Shown here piece after piece: positions 41,136-54,034 of a stretch of DNA of 64,000 nt. The notes under the pieces were generated by a model. The model had not been told where the DNA came from. It worked only from the letters and a program-made list of their open reading frames with translations, and ran no database searches. The position numbers and the translations under genes were made by a program. Each line of letters opens with the position of its first letter. Position 1 is the first letter of the stretch. This DNA comes from Poecilobothrus nobilitatus (Eukaryota > Arthropoda > Insecta > Diptera > Dolichopodidae), in contig OX352772.1 in NCBI GenBank assembly GCA_947095535.1, positions 187,407,179-187,471,178 of the forward strand, read 5' to 3'.

Positions 41136-41247
41136 TTTGGGTACTTTTTATGGCATATTTGGAAACAGCTTTTCAAGCCCCAATAAAGCGAAAATAAAAT
41201 GCACAAATAAAAAATTTTAAATATTTTAAATACATATGTATAAAATA

Positions 41248-42006
41248 TTAAGTAATATCTTCTTTGTTTATCCATGAATCATACTCTTTATCAAAACCGA
41301 GCCATCTAACTAAAACTTGATTTCCTTTTCTTTGGTGTTAATTCAGGCTCATAAAAAGAACCGGTTTTAAGTTGATCAGTTGGGTTGATAACCTTTGCAA
41401 AAATATCTTTAAATTTCTTTATACGAACATAATCTCCAACTACATATATATTTTGCTTTATATTGTAGACAGTTTTTAATAGTAATTTTTCGTTTTTCCT
41501 TGTAATTTTTTAGGTTGAAGTTTAATTGTACGATGATATGTTGAGTTGTATTTCTCAATAAGTGAGGGTAAAACAGATGTCCATTTATAATTACTCTGAA
41601 AACTAAACTGCTTCCACATTGAATTTTTTAAAGTACGGTTAAAATGTTCTACTATGGAAGCTTTCATTTCAGAATATGTATGATAAGGATAAATTTTTTT
41701 TTTTTACATAAGTTTTCTAAATTCTTTGTTGAAAAACTCTTTACCTTGATCAGATTGAATATTTTTTGGGAGTGTTCCAGCCCGTTTGAAAATGTTTTGC
41801 ATTTTCAGTTTTAATTGGTAGCATATTTCGAAAGATGTCTATTACAGTTCATAAATATTTATTTCCTTTGTTAAACTTTGCATATGGAATCATTTCTACT
41901 AAATCGATTTGGCATGTATCGTTTAATCTTTTTGAATAAATTTTCTTCGACGAAAGTTTCGTCCGGTTGGTCTATGTATTCCCGATACTATTTGTGCCCT
42001 TGACAT
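41248..42006 (-). pseudogene. Polinton-type integrase remnant, copy III
   Basis: Offset 2,231 bases from copy II; same lesions. Confidence 0.85.
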
Positions 42007-42401
42007 TATGCTTGTACCATTTAATCAAATTTTTCAATTATATTTTATAATTTTCTATAGAGCAACAGTTACATATATCCGGTCCAGGTGACGAGTTGTA
42101 GTAAGCCCAAGGACAAATAGCAAAATGAGTTACATATATTGACGTAAAGTTTTCTGTTGTTGAAAATTCTTTAATGTATTGTACACATGTGAAAAATAAA
42201 CACATGTGAAAAATACTGCATTTTATAAATAGATTACTTGTAAATTTCAGGTGATAAAGTATTTAATTATAAGTAATATTATTCAACAAAATTTCTTTCA
42301 TGTATATTGGTTTCTTCGTATAAATAATGCTAACATTTTTAACATTTTAATTATACTCTTGTAAATATTGCTATACAAAGGTTTTTAAATTAATTTAAAA
42401 A

Positions 42402-43324
42402 ATGCATGATATTGAGCGAATAATATACAACGAAGAAAAAACTCTGCCAAGAGAACTATTTCGTTTTATAAATACTGTTCTCATCAATGTGGAAATTATT
42501 CGCAGGTAAGAATTAACAAATAAAATTTTTATTTATAAAATGCATATATATATATCTATATTTCTTAGGTGGTTATCCAGCGTACATGGCAACCTTTATT
42601 GAAGCTAAAAATGTTGAAATTATGAAAACGATTAAAACCAGACTTTACAACAACCATGAAGAATTTTAAATCTCTAATGACAATGAAGAGGAACAAAAAT
42701 TGCGTAATATGCAAAGAAGTGTAAAATATGGAGAGCTGAAAAATGAGGATATATGTTTTGCAACATTTCAAGGTGAGATATGGCCTCTACCGTTTATACA
42801 ATTAAACCTAAAACTTTGTAATATAATCGGAAAAATAAATGAACTTGTGATATGAATACATGGATGGATGAAATAGTGAATAAATGAATATATGAATAAA
42901 TTTTTTTTAGCTATTACTTTTCCACTTAGGTTTACTATATAAACTACAGCTCGTATGTTTTAGCTTTTTGGTCTTATACCAAATTAAATAAATTAAAAAA
43001 TAAATAAAACATATAAAAATTTAAATATTGTTCTTTTTATTTATATTTTTAAAATTTTCAGGTTTCTTTCTTTTTACAGCTTGTCTCTTTAGTCTTATGT
43101 AAGAAAATTAATGAAAAAAAAAACACTTAAAATTTTACATATTTCTTTTTACTTCTATTTCAAATATAGTTTACATTTTTCGAAAATATCACATTTTCCA
43201 ATATAAGCTTTAATAGATTTCGTTTAATGTTTATTTGTTTGAAGGTCAACTGGTTAATGTAGAACAAGTAGATGCAAGTGATGGTATTGTGATTAAGTAT
43301 AGTAACATAGATTATTGTAAATAA
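42402..43324 (+). pseudogene. Exon-like blocks of a spliced gene, copy III
   Basis: Block 1 is 42402-42505, block 2 is 42569-42772 and block 3 is 43245-43324, with GT-AG signals as in copy I. Block 2 keeps EAKNVEIMKTIKTRLYNN, where copy I has a stop, but shares the TAA after HEEF. Block 3 has GTCAACTGG instead of GTGAACTGG. Neither Helentron-like insertion is present here. Confidence 0.5.
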
Positions 43325-44342
43325 TAAGAATTTAAAAAGTTTTTATTAGTACTCGGTATTGTAAAATAAATTTAAGAACAGGTGTAGAAAAATGAGGTGT
43401 TGTTTTTTTTTTGTATTATTAAAATGTTAGTTTTAAAGCTTTTTTCTTGGTAGTAAATTTGAAGGTCAACTGGTTAATGAAGAATAAAATCAAGATGAAG
43501 GAAAAACAGGTATGAAAATATGGCATTAAAAAGAAAATATGGTGTGAAAATATGGCACATATAAAGAATGAATATGGCATTGATTGCGCTATTTCCAAAA
43601 GAATTGTAAACTAATAATAATAATAAATAAAAGAATAAGAGAAAAATAAAATTAAGTATATAATTTTTTATTGAAAAATTCAACGACAAAATTTTTATGT
43701 TTTACATTTTTCAAATTTTTAGATTCCGTTAATTTTCAGGTTTAAAATTTAGTACTCCAGAAAACTTAATTTTATATTAATCAACAAATTATATTAATTT
43801 TATATTTATCAATATTTAACACCACAAATGTTTTAATTTTTTTCCGCTTTTATATTTTCTTTTTTTTTTGATACACGCAAAATTTATAAATAATGAAAAA
43901 CAAACAAAAAAAACAACATTTTTTTGTTTTTATTAGTAAATGAACCAAGTGCAGAAAGTAAAATTTATTTGAACAATTCTCTTTCTCTCAATACAAAATA
44001 TTCTCACAATAAAATTAGTTTATGGGAAAGAGGGTGTGAAACGAAGAGTAAAACATTTTGCACGATTATAGCTGATACAGACGATTAATGTCATATTAAT
44101 ATTTTAAGTTTTTTTTTGGAGCCACACTAAGCATTTTAGAATAGTTAGAATATTTAAATTGAAAAAATAGAAATTTCAGTTTGATAATGTTTCATAATTA
44201 GTCTGTGTTCATACATATGTGCATAAGTATGTATGTAGATATTTGTTTCATTTTCAACAATTTGTCTACATACATTAAAGACATGTTATTGGTACCTTGA
44301 GTTTAATATAATTTTTTTTAATGTTACCATAACAATCTTTCA
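43325..44342. other. AT-rich part of repeat copy III / left arm
   Basis: No supported gene. Matches 35564-36343 up to 44058, where the tandem unit ends; the inverted match continues. Confidence 0.6.
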
Positions 44343-44595
44343 CAAATTTATTTATTTATTTTTTTTTTTGATAATAACAGTCTTTGCATAATTTATAATG
44401 GTTGCAACTTGCACGATAAGAATAAAACCGCTCTAGCTTTTGCACAACAATTACACAAACCAAAATATTTATACTAGAAGAAAAGATCACGGTTTCAAAA
44501 ATAACACTTTCACTAGAATGATCATTAATAATTGGAACCGATTCCTCATAAACTTCTTCATTATTTACTGCAATTGGGGTGTCTATGTTACTCAA
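44343..44595 (-). pseudogene. Gene fragment with RING-like cysteine end (left arm)
   Basis: Frame with NNEEVYEESVPIINDHSSES and the end SCNHYKLCKDCYY. The last part has the C-x-H-x(3)-C-x(2)-C spacing of the distal half of a RING finger; the proximal cysteine pair is degenerate (LVCVIVVQK). The mirror copy is at 54858-55103. Probably part of a larger host or transposon gene. Confidence 0.4.
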
Positions 44596-44723
44596 AGTTT
44601 TATTAAATGTTAGAAAGGTAAAGGTAAGGTATTGGCTGATTCATAACATCATATAGCGAAAGTTTCCCAAACTCTAACTGTTGCAAAATATTGTCGAACT
44701 GTTTGGTCTTCTTTTCTTTTTAT

Positions 44724-44935
44724 CTACATATAAGTTGACGGGCAGCCATTAACAGATTTTTGCAAATTTAAAGATTTATTAAATTTTTCGTCTAAAATCA
44801 CCTCTAAAAATTTAAAAAAGTCCCCGTTTTTCTTTTCTAATTTTGATGATAATTGACTATTAAAGTCTTCGAAGGCACTTGCTGTTCTCCTTGCTTTTTT
44901 ATATATCGATATTGTAGCTGCTGCTTCCTGCAAAA
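44724..44935 (-). pseudogene. Exon-like fragment with 3' splice site (left arm)
   Basis: Mirror of 54508-54850. Frame EAAATISIYKKARRTASAF and then SSKLEKKNGDFFKFLEV. It is preceded on its strand by a pyrimidine-rich TTTTTTGCAG-type acceptor. After NGCPSTYM the frame shifts into SKQFDSFTENILQQLEFG, visible in the right arm. Unknown family. Confidence 0.45.
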
Positions 44936-45235
44936 AATTATTAAAAAGTGATCATATATCACAATGAAAAATCATTATTATGAAAACCAAATATATATTT
45001 TTCATAAAAGTGCTAAGTGTAAGTTAAATTTATCTTTATTTATTATCATCCATTGCTTCTCAAAGTAATTGATAAATGGTATAAAAGCATTATTATTTCT
45101 CTATTATAAAGTTAGAACCTAGGGCTTCTTCTTTTAAGATTTCTAAAGCAGCACAAATTATTCGATTTCAAAAGAGGCAAATATAGAAATTTCTATATTA
45201 GAATTTTTATTTTATTTTTATTAATTTCTATATTA

Positions 45236-45297
45236 GCAGTTCAAAGAAATTCTATTATAGAATATTATATTTCTATAATAGAATTTCTTTGAACTGC
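45236..45297. repeat. Perfect hairpin, 27-bp arms, 8-bp loop
   Basis: Arm 45236-45262 starts GCAGTTCAAAGAAATTC; loop TATTATAT; exact inverse 45271-45297. The right arm of the big inverted repeat has only half of it, near 54170. Confidence 0.9.
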
Positions 45298-45719
45298 TTG
45301 AATATTGTGAATCCAACAGGAATTAACCATTGTTGTTGGATACCCAATTTTAACAACATTCTTAAGTGCAACCTCGAAATACATTTGGTTGGAATGAAGT
45401 GGGTTGAAATCAAACAAACTTGCTTTTATAAAGAACAAAGAATAAACATAAGCCTCCTGAGATTTGGAACATATAGGCTACGTTAGATTAAGGTGGCTGA
45501 CAAAAAAGCACACTTAGACTGTATTTGGTCCACTGTGATATTGAAAGATATTAATAAAATTAAATGTCTGAAAATAAAATATTCTATAACAAATTGTTGG
45601 TTTTTATTTTGAAAATTTAAAAATATTACTTACATAATCTGCATATAGTGCACTATAAGGATTTGTTTAAATACAGGGCTGCTAGGTGTTATGGAAAAAG
45701 TCCCATCTACCAAAAAATG

Positions 45720-46110
45720 TCTTGTTTAACCTTCTGGCAGTTTGTTAATTGTATCACAAATTGATGGTGACATAAAAATCGAAAAAGGAAACTTCTTTTC
45801 AATTATAATATTTCTATAAAAAATTTTTGTAGTATCAAATGTTGAGAAAACAAATTCGTTCTTTATATCCTCTTCTTCAAAACTGTTAATAATGTCTTTG
45901 AAAGGAGATGGTGAACTTAGAAATGCTTTGTTTCTAATTCTATTTAATTGCCGCCGCATTTACGCAAACTGGACTGTCGTAGAACTTTCTTTAAACTTTT
46001 TACAAGTTTCATTAAATTTTTCGCGAATATAACGTTTTAATGAAGGCTTTTCACAATCAACTTTTATTTGATTCATTAATTTTAATTCTTTGCTTCATTT
46101 AATTTATTAA
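45720..46110 (-). pseudogene. MULE/FLYWCH-type transposase gene remnant
   Basis: The minus strand reads KPSLKRYIREKFNE, then RRQLNRIRNKAFLSSP and FSIFMSPSICDTINKLPEG, ending at a stop. The arrangement (basic RRQLNRIR, then a strand-rich region before the DDE domain) resembles insect MULE-type transposase-like proteins with FLYWCH fingers. The catalytic domain is missing. Confidence 0.45.
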
Positions 46111-46412
46111 TTCTTCTTGAGATCTGTGTTTATGAATTAAGTTTTCCTTAGTTTTTCTACAAAAGTTTTTGCTTGTTGTTATTTGAATCAACAACCATAT
46201 TTAGGAGACAATTCTTATTATAACACACATAATACGTATGTATGTATGTATTTAAATTTTTTTTGTATTTGAATTTATATATTTCAAATAATAAATTACT
46301 ATTCCTTTTAAATCCAGGAACCATTTCGAATTGAAATAAATTAACAATAATTATAGTATAATAAATTTGTTTTGCCACAAAAGTTGAAATTATACTAACT
46401 ACATTTAAATAT

Positions 46413-48727
46413 AACAAGCAAATGTAACAGTAAGTCAATGCAACTGACTTATTAATACCCTACACCTGAATAATTCGAATTAAATTAAAAATCCATAAGT
46501 TTTTTTGGCAGCTGCTTGAACTTGTTCCCTTTTCTGTCTTATTCAACTCGAATTTCAGGAACGTAAAAGAAGCATCCTCTTGCGATATGCTTGAAACCTT
46601 TGTAAAAAATTTTAAGTTTCTATCTTTATTAATTTCGAAGATTGTTAGTCCTTGGGAGGTGTGTGTCATTTTTGTCAATTGTCATTCCAATTCATCGAAT
46701 CCATCTCAGGAACATAAAGAAAACATGCCAGGACACCATTGTACTAAATTTAAAGGTTCTACTTTTGTTGGTTTTGGAGATATGCTCGTTGCTCTTGTGC
46801 TCGTCCGGAAGTTTCCAAAATACGAACCATGGTTCAAATTCTTTCAAATGTCAGTTTCCAATTTTACAGAAAAGGAAACATAACAGAACACCTTTGTACT
46901 AAAAATAAAAGTTCTATCTTTGTTGGTTGTGGAGATATACTCTTTTGCTCTGCGGCTCGTCCGGAAATTTCCCATGGACCTATGGACCGAATCCTCAAAA
47001 ATTTCAGAAACATAAATCAAACATGAAGGAACACCATTCTGTCCAATTTAAAGGTTATATATCTTTGTTGCTTTTGGAGATAATATCATTTGCTCTGGGG
47101 CTCGTTCGGAAGCTTCCAAAATCCGAACCCATGGACCAAATCCTCTCAAATTTCAGAAACCTAAATCAAACATGAAAGAACACCATTCTGCCAAATTTAA
47201 AGGTTATATCTTTGTTGTTTTTGGAGATAATCTCATTTGCTCTGGGGCTCGTTCGGAAGCTTCAAAAATCCAAACCCAAGGACCATATCATCTTAAATTT
47301 CAGAGACATATGGGAAAGGAACATCAAACGGGAAGGAACATCATTATAAAAAATTTAAAGGTTCTGTCTTTGTTGGTTTTGGAGATAATCTCGTTTGCTC
47401 TGGGGCTCGTTCGGAAGCTTCCAATACGAATCCATGGTTCAAATTTTTTCAAATGTCAGTTTCCAATTTTATAGAAAAGGAAACATAACAGCACACTCTT
47501 GTACTAAAAATAAAGGTTCTATATTTGTTGGTTGTGGAGATATACTCGTTTGCTCTAGGGCTCGTTCGGAAGCTTCCAAGATCCGAACCCATGAACCAAA
47601 TCCTCTCAAATTTCAGAGACTTAAATAAAACCATGAAAGAACACCACTCTGCCAAATTTAAAGGTTATATCTTTATTGGTTTTGGAGATAATCTCATTTG
47701 CTCTGGTGCTCGTTCGGAAGCTTCCAAAATCCGAACCCATGGACCAAATCCTCTCAAATTTCAGAAACCTAAATCAAACATGAAAGAACACCATTCTGCC
47801 AAATTTAAAGGTTATATCTTTGTTGTTTTTGGAGATAATCTCATTTGCTCTGGGGCTCGTTCGGAAGCTTCCAAAATCCAAACCCATGGACCATATCATC
47901 TTAAATTTCAGAGACATAAATCAAACGGGAAGGAACATCATTATAAAAAATTTAAAGGTTCTATCTTTGTTGGTTTTGGAGATAATCTCGTTTACTCTGG
48001 GGCTCGTTCGGAAGCTTCCAATATACGAATCCATGGTTCAAATTCTTTCAAATGTCAGTTTCCAATTTTATAAAAAAGGAAACATAACAGCACACTCTCG
48101 TACTAAAAATAAAGGTTCTATCTTAGTTGGTTGTGGAGATATACTCGTTTGCTCTAGGGCTCGTTCGGAAGCTTCCAAGATCCGAACCCATGAACCAAAT
48201 CCTCTCAAATTTCAGAAACTTAAATAAAACCATGAAAGAACACCACTCTGCCAAATTTAAAGGTTATATCTTTATTGGTTTTGGAGATAATCTCATTTGC
48301 TCTAGTGCTCGTTCGGAAGCTTCCAAAATCCAAACCCATGGACCAAATCCTCTTAAATTTCAGAGACATAAATCGAACGGGAAGGAACATCATTGTACAA
48401 AATTTAAAGGTTCTATCTTTGTTGGTTTTGGAGATAATCTCGTTTGCTACGGAATCATTCGGAAGCTTCCAGAATCCGAACCCATGGACGGATTTTGTCC
48501 AGATTCGAACTTAGCTTTTCTTTCGTAATTAGTAACCTACTATACAAATTTCATCTTTATTAGTTTTTGAGTTATCGTGCGAACTGACGGACGGACATCG
48601 TTAAATCGACTCAGGAGGTGATCCTGATTCAGAATATATATATCCATATCTAACTCGCTTCCTTTTGGTGGTTACAAACACCATACCAAAGTTAATAAAC
48701 CCTATACTTTAGGTGTAGGGTATAAAA
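46413..48727 (-). mobile_element. Helentron-like element E with central tandem repeats
   Basis: Minus-strand 5' end ATACCCTACACCTAAAG at 48727. The inverse motif ACCCTACACCTGAA is at about 46457, next to a hairpin (TAAGTCA/TGACTTA, 46431-46451) and a terminus AACAAGCAAATG at 46413. A GGACGGAC run is at about 48587. The interior is twelve direct repeats of about 143-158 bases (46752-48500). The design matches DINE-like elements with central tandem repeats known in Drosophila. Confidence 0.75.
46752..48520. repeat. Twelve ~150-bp repeats in a ~600-bp higher-order pattern
   Basis: Starts of the AAAGGTT landmark: 46752, 46907, 47050, 47199, 47357, 47512, 47660, 47807, 47954, 48111, 48259, 48405. 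Copies four apart (597-608 bases) are more alike than neighbours. Each has TTTTGGAGATAATCTC and CTCGTTCGGAAGCTTCC. Open frames across it are a consequence of the repeat. Confidence 0.9.
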
Positions 48728-49763
48728 AGCAACTGCATTAAGCTATGCACATTTTGCTATTTATTAAAATGAGAAACTTACGGTAAATTTTTATATTTTG
48801 TTGTTAAGAGATTGGTTTCAACTTGATCTTAAAAAATAAGAGATAATTTAACAAGTTGGCAATTTTATTAAAAATAAAATTTAAGGACTGGCGAAATATT
48901 TTCTAGTATGGTTTGAACTTTGTCACATATTTTAATTAACACATAAATAGACCACGTCTTATTAAACGGTTATTTTCGAATACTTCTATTTTCCGCAATC
49001 AGATTTCTAATTCTTAACAAATTTTTAAGAAAACAAAAAATTTGATTTGAATGAAAAAAGTGCAATATTATTGAATTTGTGATGCATAAATAATATACAT
49101 ATATATCTATGTATCAACAAATAATTTTGTGAATTGCATGAAAATTATTTTGTACAGTTATTACCTATAAATTTTAAAAATCTAGGCTTAAATTTTATTC
49201 TTAAAAAAATTTCAAAAATACATACATTATGCATATGTATGTACTTGTTTTTTACTAGTTTACAATTCAATTCAATTTTTAAAATAAAAAATACAAATCA
49301 TTTTTCATATTATATTACATACCTCAATGGAAGCGACGAATTTTTATTAGAATAATTACGAATACTCATTCCAATAAAATTTTGTATATACAATTGTATT
49401 TTTATATAAAATGCACACATTTTTTATTTTTATTTTTATTTTTACAAAATATACTTTCACACACAATTTGTCAGTAACTCAAAAAACTTATATACACATT
49501 CATTCATCATATTATACACACACTTACATATTATATTCACATTCATTCTTTACACAAAACAGAAAAAAACAAAAAGAAACATAACAAAACAAAAAATATG
49601 TAGATAAATACTTAACATTACATAGCTACATATAAATACATATCTATACTATAAACTATTCGTATCAAACTAAATGTATATAAATACATAGGTACATTTT
49701 TATTTAATTCATATTCAAATTTCAAACTATATTTGTAGCAACCGAATATATTGTATAGAAAGA
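48728..49763. other. AT-rich spacer
   Basis: No supported gene or named element; several ATACATAT-type simple tracts. Confidence 0.5.
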
Positions 49764-50840
49764 TAAACGAGGAAGAATACAGTTGACTTTGTCAACTCTT
49801 AGATACCCGTACGAACCGTTAGTATGTTCACAGCCTGTCACTTTGCTTACAATATTATTTTTTAAATATTTTAGTATTTTAAAATAATTTGGGTGAATTT
49901 TATAATTTCTAGAATTATGGGTTGTACATATATTCAAACTATATGTTTATACATTCTTCAAAAGCAGATTTTAACATAACGATTATCAATCCAAAACTTT
50001 TTCAAATATTCAATTCATTTAATACTAAGCGGTAAATGTATATTAAATTTACTTAGTACAAAATAGTAAATATAATTTTAAATATTATATTATATTATAT
50101 TTAAATATTCCATTGAGGGAATAATTTCTTATAAGTACAATAAAATACATATATGTATGTAAATACGGCGCTATATAATATACATCTATACTCTTATCAT
50201 TCATTCACTAGTGACATATACGATATGTAAATAAACATGATATTATATTAGTATGTATATATATCAATATCATATAAATAAAAATTCTTCAAGCAACCGT
50301 TATGTTGTTTATTTAATTACATTTTTTTGTACTACGCATTATATCCTCAACAATTTCAAATTATCGAGTAAAACAAAATGGAAAAAAAAATTCGTTAAAG
50401 AAATTTGTTAGAAAATTTGAAATAATCAAGTAACACTTTCGTCAATTATAAAGTAACCCTATATTATTAAAAAAAGTTGTTAACAGATATAAAAGTATAA
50501 TGTTGAAGCTTTAATTTTTGTGTATTACTTCAAAAAAATTTTAACAGGTGTTCAAGTTACAGGTGTTTAAAAATAGGAAAAAAAAACTCAACCAAAAAAA
50601 ATAGGGAACCTACAAATTACTCCAAGAATATTTTGTGTAAATTTCAAGATTCTAGCTTTCTTAGTTTTTGAGTTAGCGTGCTGACGGACGGACGGACGGA
50701 CGGACGGACATGGCTCAAAAGTCTTAGAATTTTTTTCTGATCCGATCCATACCTTTGAAGGTATATCTAGCTCGCTTATTTCGAGGTGTTACAAACGGAA
50801 GAGTAATTTTATTATACCCGATCCTATCGTACGGGTATAA
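49764..50840 (-). mobile_element. Helentron-like element C, copy 2 (internally deleted)
   Basis: Inverse of 33717-35277. Ends AACGAGGAAGAATAC (49766) and CGTACGGGTATAA (50840). Lacks about 330 bases present in the other copies, at about 50580. Has a 5-fold GGAC run at 50684-50709. Confidence 0.75.
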
Positions 50841-51384
50841 AAAGAAAATGAAACAAAAAATACGTATAGCTATTAATAGATACCTAACACTACGTAGCTC
50901 TATAAATACATTTGTATCATGTATTTATATCATTCATATTCAAATTTCAAACTATATGTATAGCAATAGCATATATTGTATAGAAATATAAACGTCGGAA
51001 AAAAAAAGGAAAAAGGAGGAAAACAAAGGCTCATATATTTCGCCAATAAAAAAAATAATCGAACAAAATACAAAAAAAAATTATATTTAAATCAAAGAAT
51101 AGTTTAATTATGGCTTTATGACGCAAAATGTTTTATAAAAATATGGTTTTTTTTTTTTTTATTTATTTATTTATTTATTTATAAAAAATATTTATTATAA
51201 ATAAATAAAAATTCAAATATTAAAATAAAATAAGTAAATTCAAAAAAGTGCAATGTACTTGTACAGAATTTCACATATGTATGTATGAAATATTTAGCAT
51301 TTACAGTCTAAAATAAAAGTATAGAATACATCGAAAATGAACCACATTATACTGAAGAAGAAAAAAAGTGTGAACAATTTTAAA
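50841..51384. other. AT-rich spacer
   Basis: Contains a TTTA/ATTT tract at 51145-51190. No gene supported. Confidence 0.5.
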
Positions 51385-52431
51385 CAGTGCAAGCTATCGA
51401 GCATATTCTAGATAGTTTGCAAGAAACTAAAATATTTTCAACGTTGGACCTAAAGAATGGTTATTTTCACGTACCAATTGAGGAAAAAAGTAAAAGATTT
51501 ACGGCGTTTACTACAAATGATGGACAGTTTGTATTTAACTTCGTACCTTTTGGATTAAGAAATGCACCATCCGTGTTCTGAGGATATATTAATTTAATTT
51601 TTAAACCACTAATTAATAATAACATTTTAGATATTTATATGGATGACATAATCATACATGCGAAAACAGAAGAAGAAAATATTGAAAACCTTAATATTAT
51701 ATTCAATGTTGCAGAAAATAATAGATTAAATTTTAACTGGAAGAAGTGTAAGTTTTTAAGCAAAGTGTTGAATTCCTGGGTCATGTAATTACAAATGGAA
51801 ACTTCAACCATCTGAAACTAAAACAAAAACAGTCAAAAAATTTTCCCGAGCTTAAAAATTTGAAAGATATACAATCGTTTAAAAGACTAACCGACTTTTT
51901 TTGGAAGTTTATCAAGAACTACTCCATCGTGGCGAACCACTGACGGACTTATTGAGACAAGATATAAGATTCATATTTTCATCAACAGTAAAACAAATTT
52001 TTTTGGCACTTAAATAAGGTCTAGTAAACACCCCCGTTTTACTATTATTTAATTGGAACAACAAAGTAAAAATCCATACTGTTGCTTGCAGAACTGGCAC
52101 TGCGGCAATACTAATGCAGAAAGGTGAAGATGGCCTTATGCATCCATTACTACAGTGAAAAGAACAACGCGGCAGAAGAAAAATTTCATAGTTACGTATT
52201 AGAAACCCTCGCAATATATAGAGCTTTGCAGAAATTCAAAATTTATGTACTTGGCACAAAATTTAAAATTGTAACAGATAGTATTGCTTTTCAGCAAACC
52301 ATGAATAAAAAGGAGTTACCAGCGTGTGTACAGAGGTGGATAATGTTTATACAGGAATATGATTTTGAAGGGGAACACCGGCCAGGAAAAAAAATGTGTC
52401 AAGTAGATACCCTTAGCAGATATGTACTATA
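51385..52431 (+). pseudogene. Ty3/gypsy pol remnant: reverse transcriptase and RNase H
   Basis: RT: IFSTLDLKNGYFHVPIEE, FNFVPFGLRNAPSVF and IYMDDIIIHAKTEEEN, the last holding a YMDD active site. RNase H: AAEEKFHSYVLETLAIYRAL, KFKIVTDSIAFQQTMNKK and EGEHRPGKKMCQVDTLSRY. Several stops and shifts lie between them. It is abruptly fused to a copy of arm sequence at 52432. Confidence 0.88.
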
Positions 52432-52735
52432 ATTGGGATGTCTATGTTACTCAAAGTTTTATTAAATGTTGGAAAGGTTATTGGCTGATTCATAACATCA
52501 TGTAGCGAAAGTTTTCCAACTTCTAACTGTTGCAAAATATTTTCAGAAAAATGTCGAACTGTTTGAACTTATTTTCTTTTTATCTACATATAAGTTGTCG
52601 GGCAGCCATTAACAGATTTTTGCAAATCTAAAGTTTTATTAAAATCTTCGTCTAAAATCACATCTAAAAATTCAAAAAAGTCCCCGTTTTTTTGCTAATT
52701 TTGACGATAATTGACTATTAAAGGAAGTCACTGGT
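52432..52735. repeat. Third copy of the arm gene fragment
   Basis: Direct match to about 44576-44880 (GTGTCTATGTTACTCAAAG, GCAGCCATTAACAGATTTTT), same orientation as the left arm. It includes an extra CAGAAAAATG absent from the left arm. Confidence 0.75.
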
Positions 52736-54034
52736 TCAATTTCATTAGTAATACGTCAAATGTAATTTTTTTACCGAGTACATTGAACTTTTTAACCCGT
52801 GTTACGACATTTTCTTTTACGATGTTTCGCATCAACGAATCGTACGTAGAGAGATGCGAGAGATTTTAAAAACTTTAACATAATATTTTTTTTAGCCATA
52901 TTTTTTTAATTTATATGTTATTTATGTTTTTTGATTTAATTTTTTCAATGCGTACACGAGTACTATCACAATACTAATATAATAAAAATAAAAGCGTATG
53001 TAATATTTATAAAAAAAATTATCTCTTTAGTTTAATTTTTCAGGTTTATTAAATCACTTAAAGATCAAACTCATCCTATGTATATATGCAAATTTCCATA
53101 AATTTTCAGCATAATATATTGAATTTTTTTTTTTTTTCACTCATTTTTACAGATAGGTATTGCATCGGTTCTGCATAACACATAAATTAAGTAATTAATG
53201 ATTTTTTGTTGTTGTTTTTTTTCCAAATTTTAAACTTAACTTTCCAATTTTAAAAACAAAACCTGTATTATTAAACGTACCTATTATTTTTTTTATGCTT
53301 GTGTTTTAAATTTCTACTAAAAAGAAAATTTTTATGTATAATCAAAATTTAACAAAGATAAAGTAAAAACAAAAATGTAAACACACTTTCGGTTTTACAT
53401 TTAACTTTAACTAGAATTTAAAAACTACTTTTTTTCACTTTTGTTATTATTTATTTATTTATTTTTTATTAAAATATATAATATAAATATTATAATTTAA
53501 TCTTATTATCCAATTTACTTTTGTTATTTTTACTTCTTTAAAATTTATTGACAAAATCTTTTTCTCTTTCAATCAATACCTACATGAATTATAATTAAAC
53601 ATGCCTATAATTTTTTTTTTTTTATGCTTATTCAAATTTAAATATGAATAAATTAATTGCACGCAATTTTTTTTATAAAAAATTGTTTTCTGTTTTCATT
53701 ACTGCCTATTACAAAAAGACAGAAAAAAGTATTTAAACTAGATTCATTTTTAGGAAATGGGGAGGTTGCATTGATCCTAAACAATAAAAAACAATAAAAA
53801 CATTAGAAGGGGGTCATTGCCCCCAACAAGTTGTCTTAACCTATTAACATACTCCCACTACGCAACAACCAAGTTAATAAGGAAATAAACATGTATTTTA
53901 CATTCAGCTATAATTAATTTTAACCTTCACCTTATCATAAACCATAAATCACCTTAATGGCACTTGCCTTCCTGACACGCCTAAACGGATTTTTTTTCCC
54001 ATGCTCAACCGACCCTTTACCTACTGTTGTTTAT
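52736..54034. other. AT-rich spacer
   Basis: No supported gene. Long homopolymer tracts and one less AT-rich patch near 53750-54010. Confidence 0.5.

Larger units (their letters stand above)
38019..42480. repeat. Recent tandem duplication, 2,231-bp period
   Basis: 38019-40249 and 40250-42480 are nearly identical; only a few differences are visible, for example GTTTTC/CTTTTC near 39093/41324. The junction at 40249/40250 joins ATAAATACTGTTCT to TACAAGATCAATATT. Both units hold a SINE-like unit, the MITE and the integrase remnant. Confidence 0.92.
41185..45440. repeat. Left arm of a large inverted repeat
   Basis: Inverse match to 54035-58335, by eye with scattered substitutions and small indels. 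It contains the integrase remnant, the exon-like blocks, the gene fragments at 44343-44935 and the hairpin region. Confidence 0.85.

Noticed and set aside
46752..48520. CRISPR-like array
   Set aside because: Repeats are long, contiguous and without unique spacers; the window is eukaryotic.
46587..48528. Many overlapping open frames, up to 182 codons
   Set aside because: They arise from the ~150-bp tandem repeat read in different frames; no frame is kept across all monomers.
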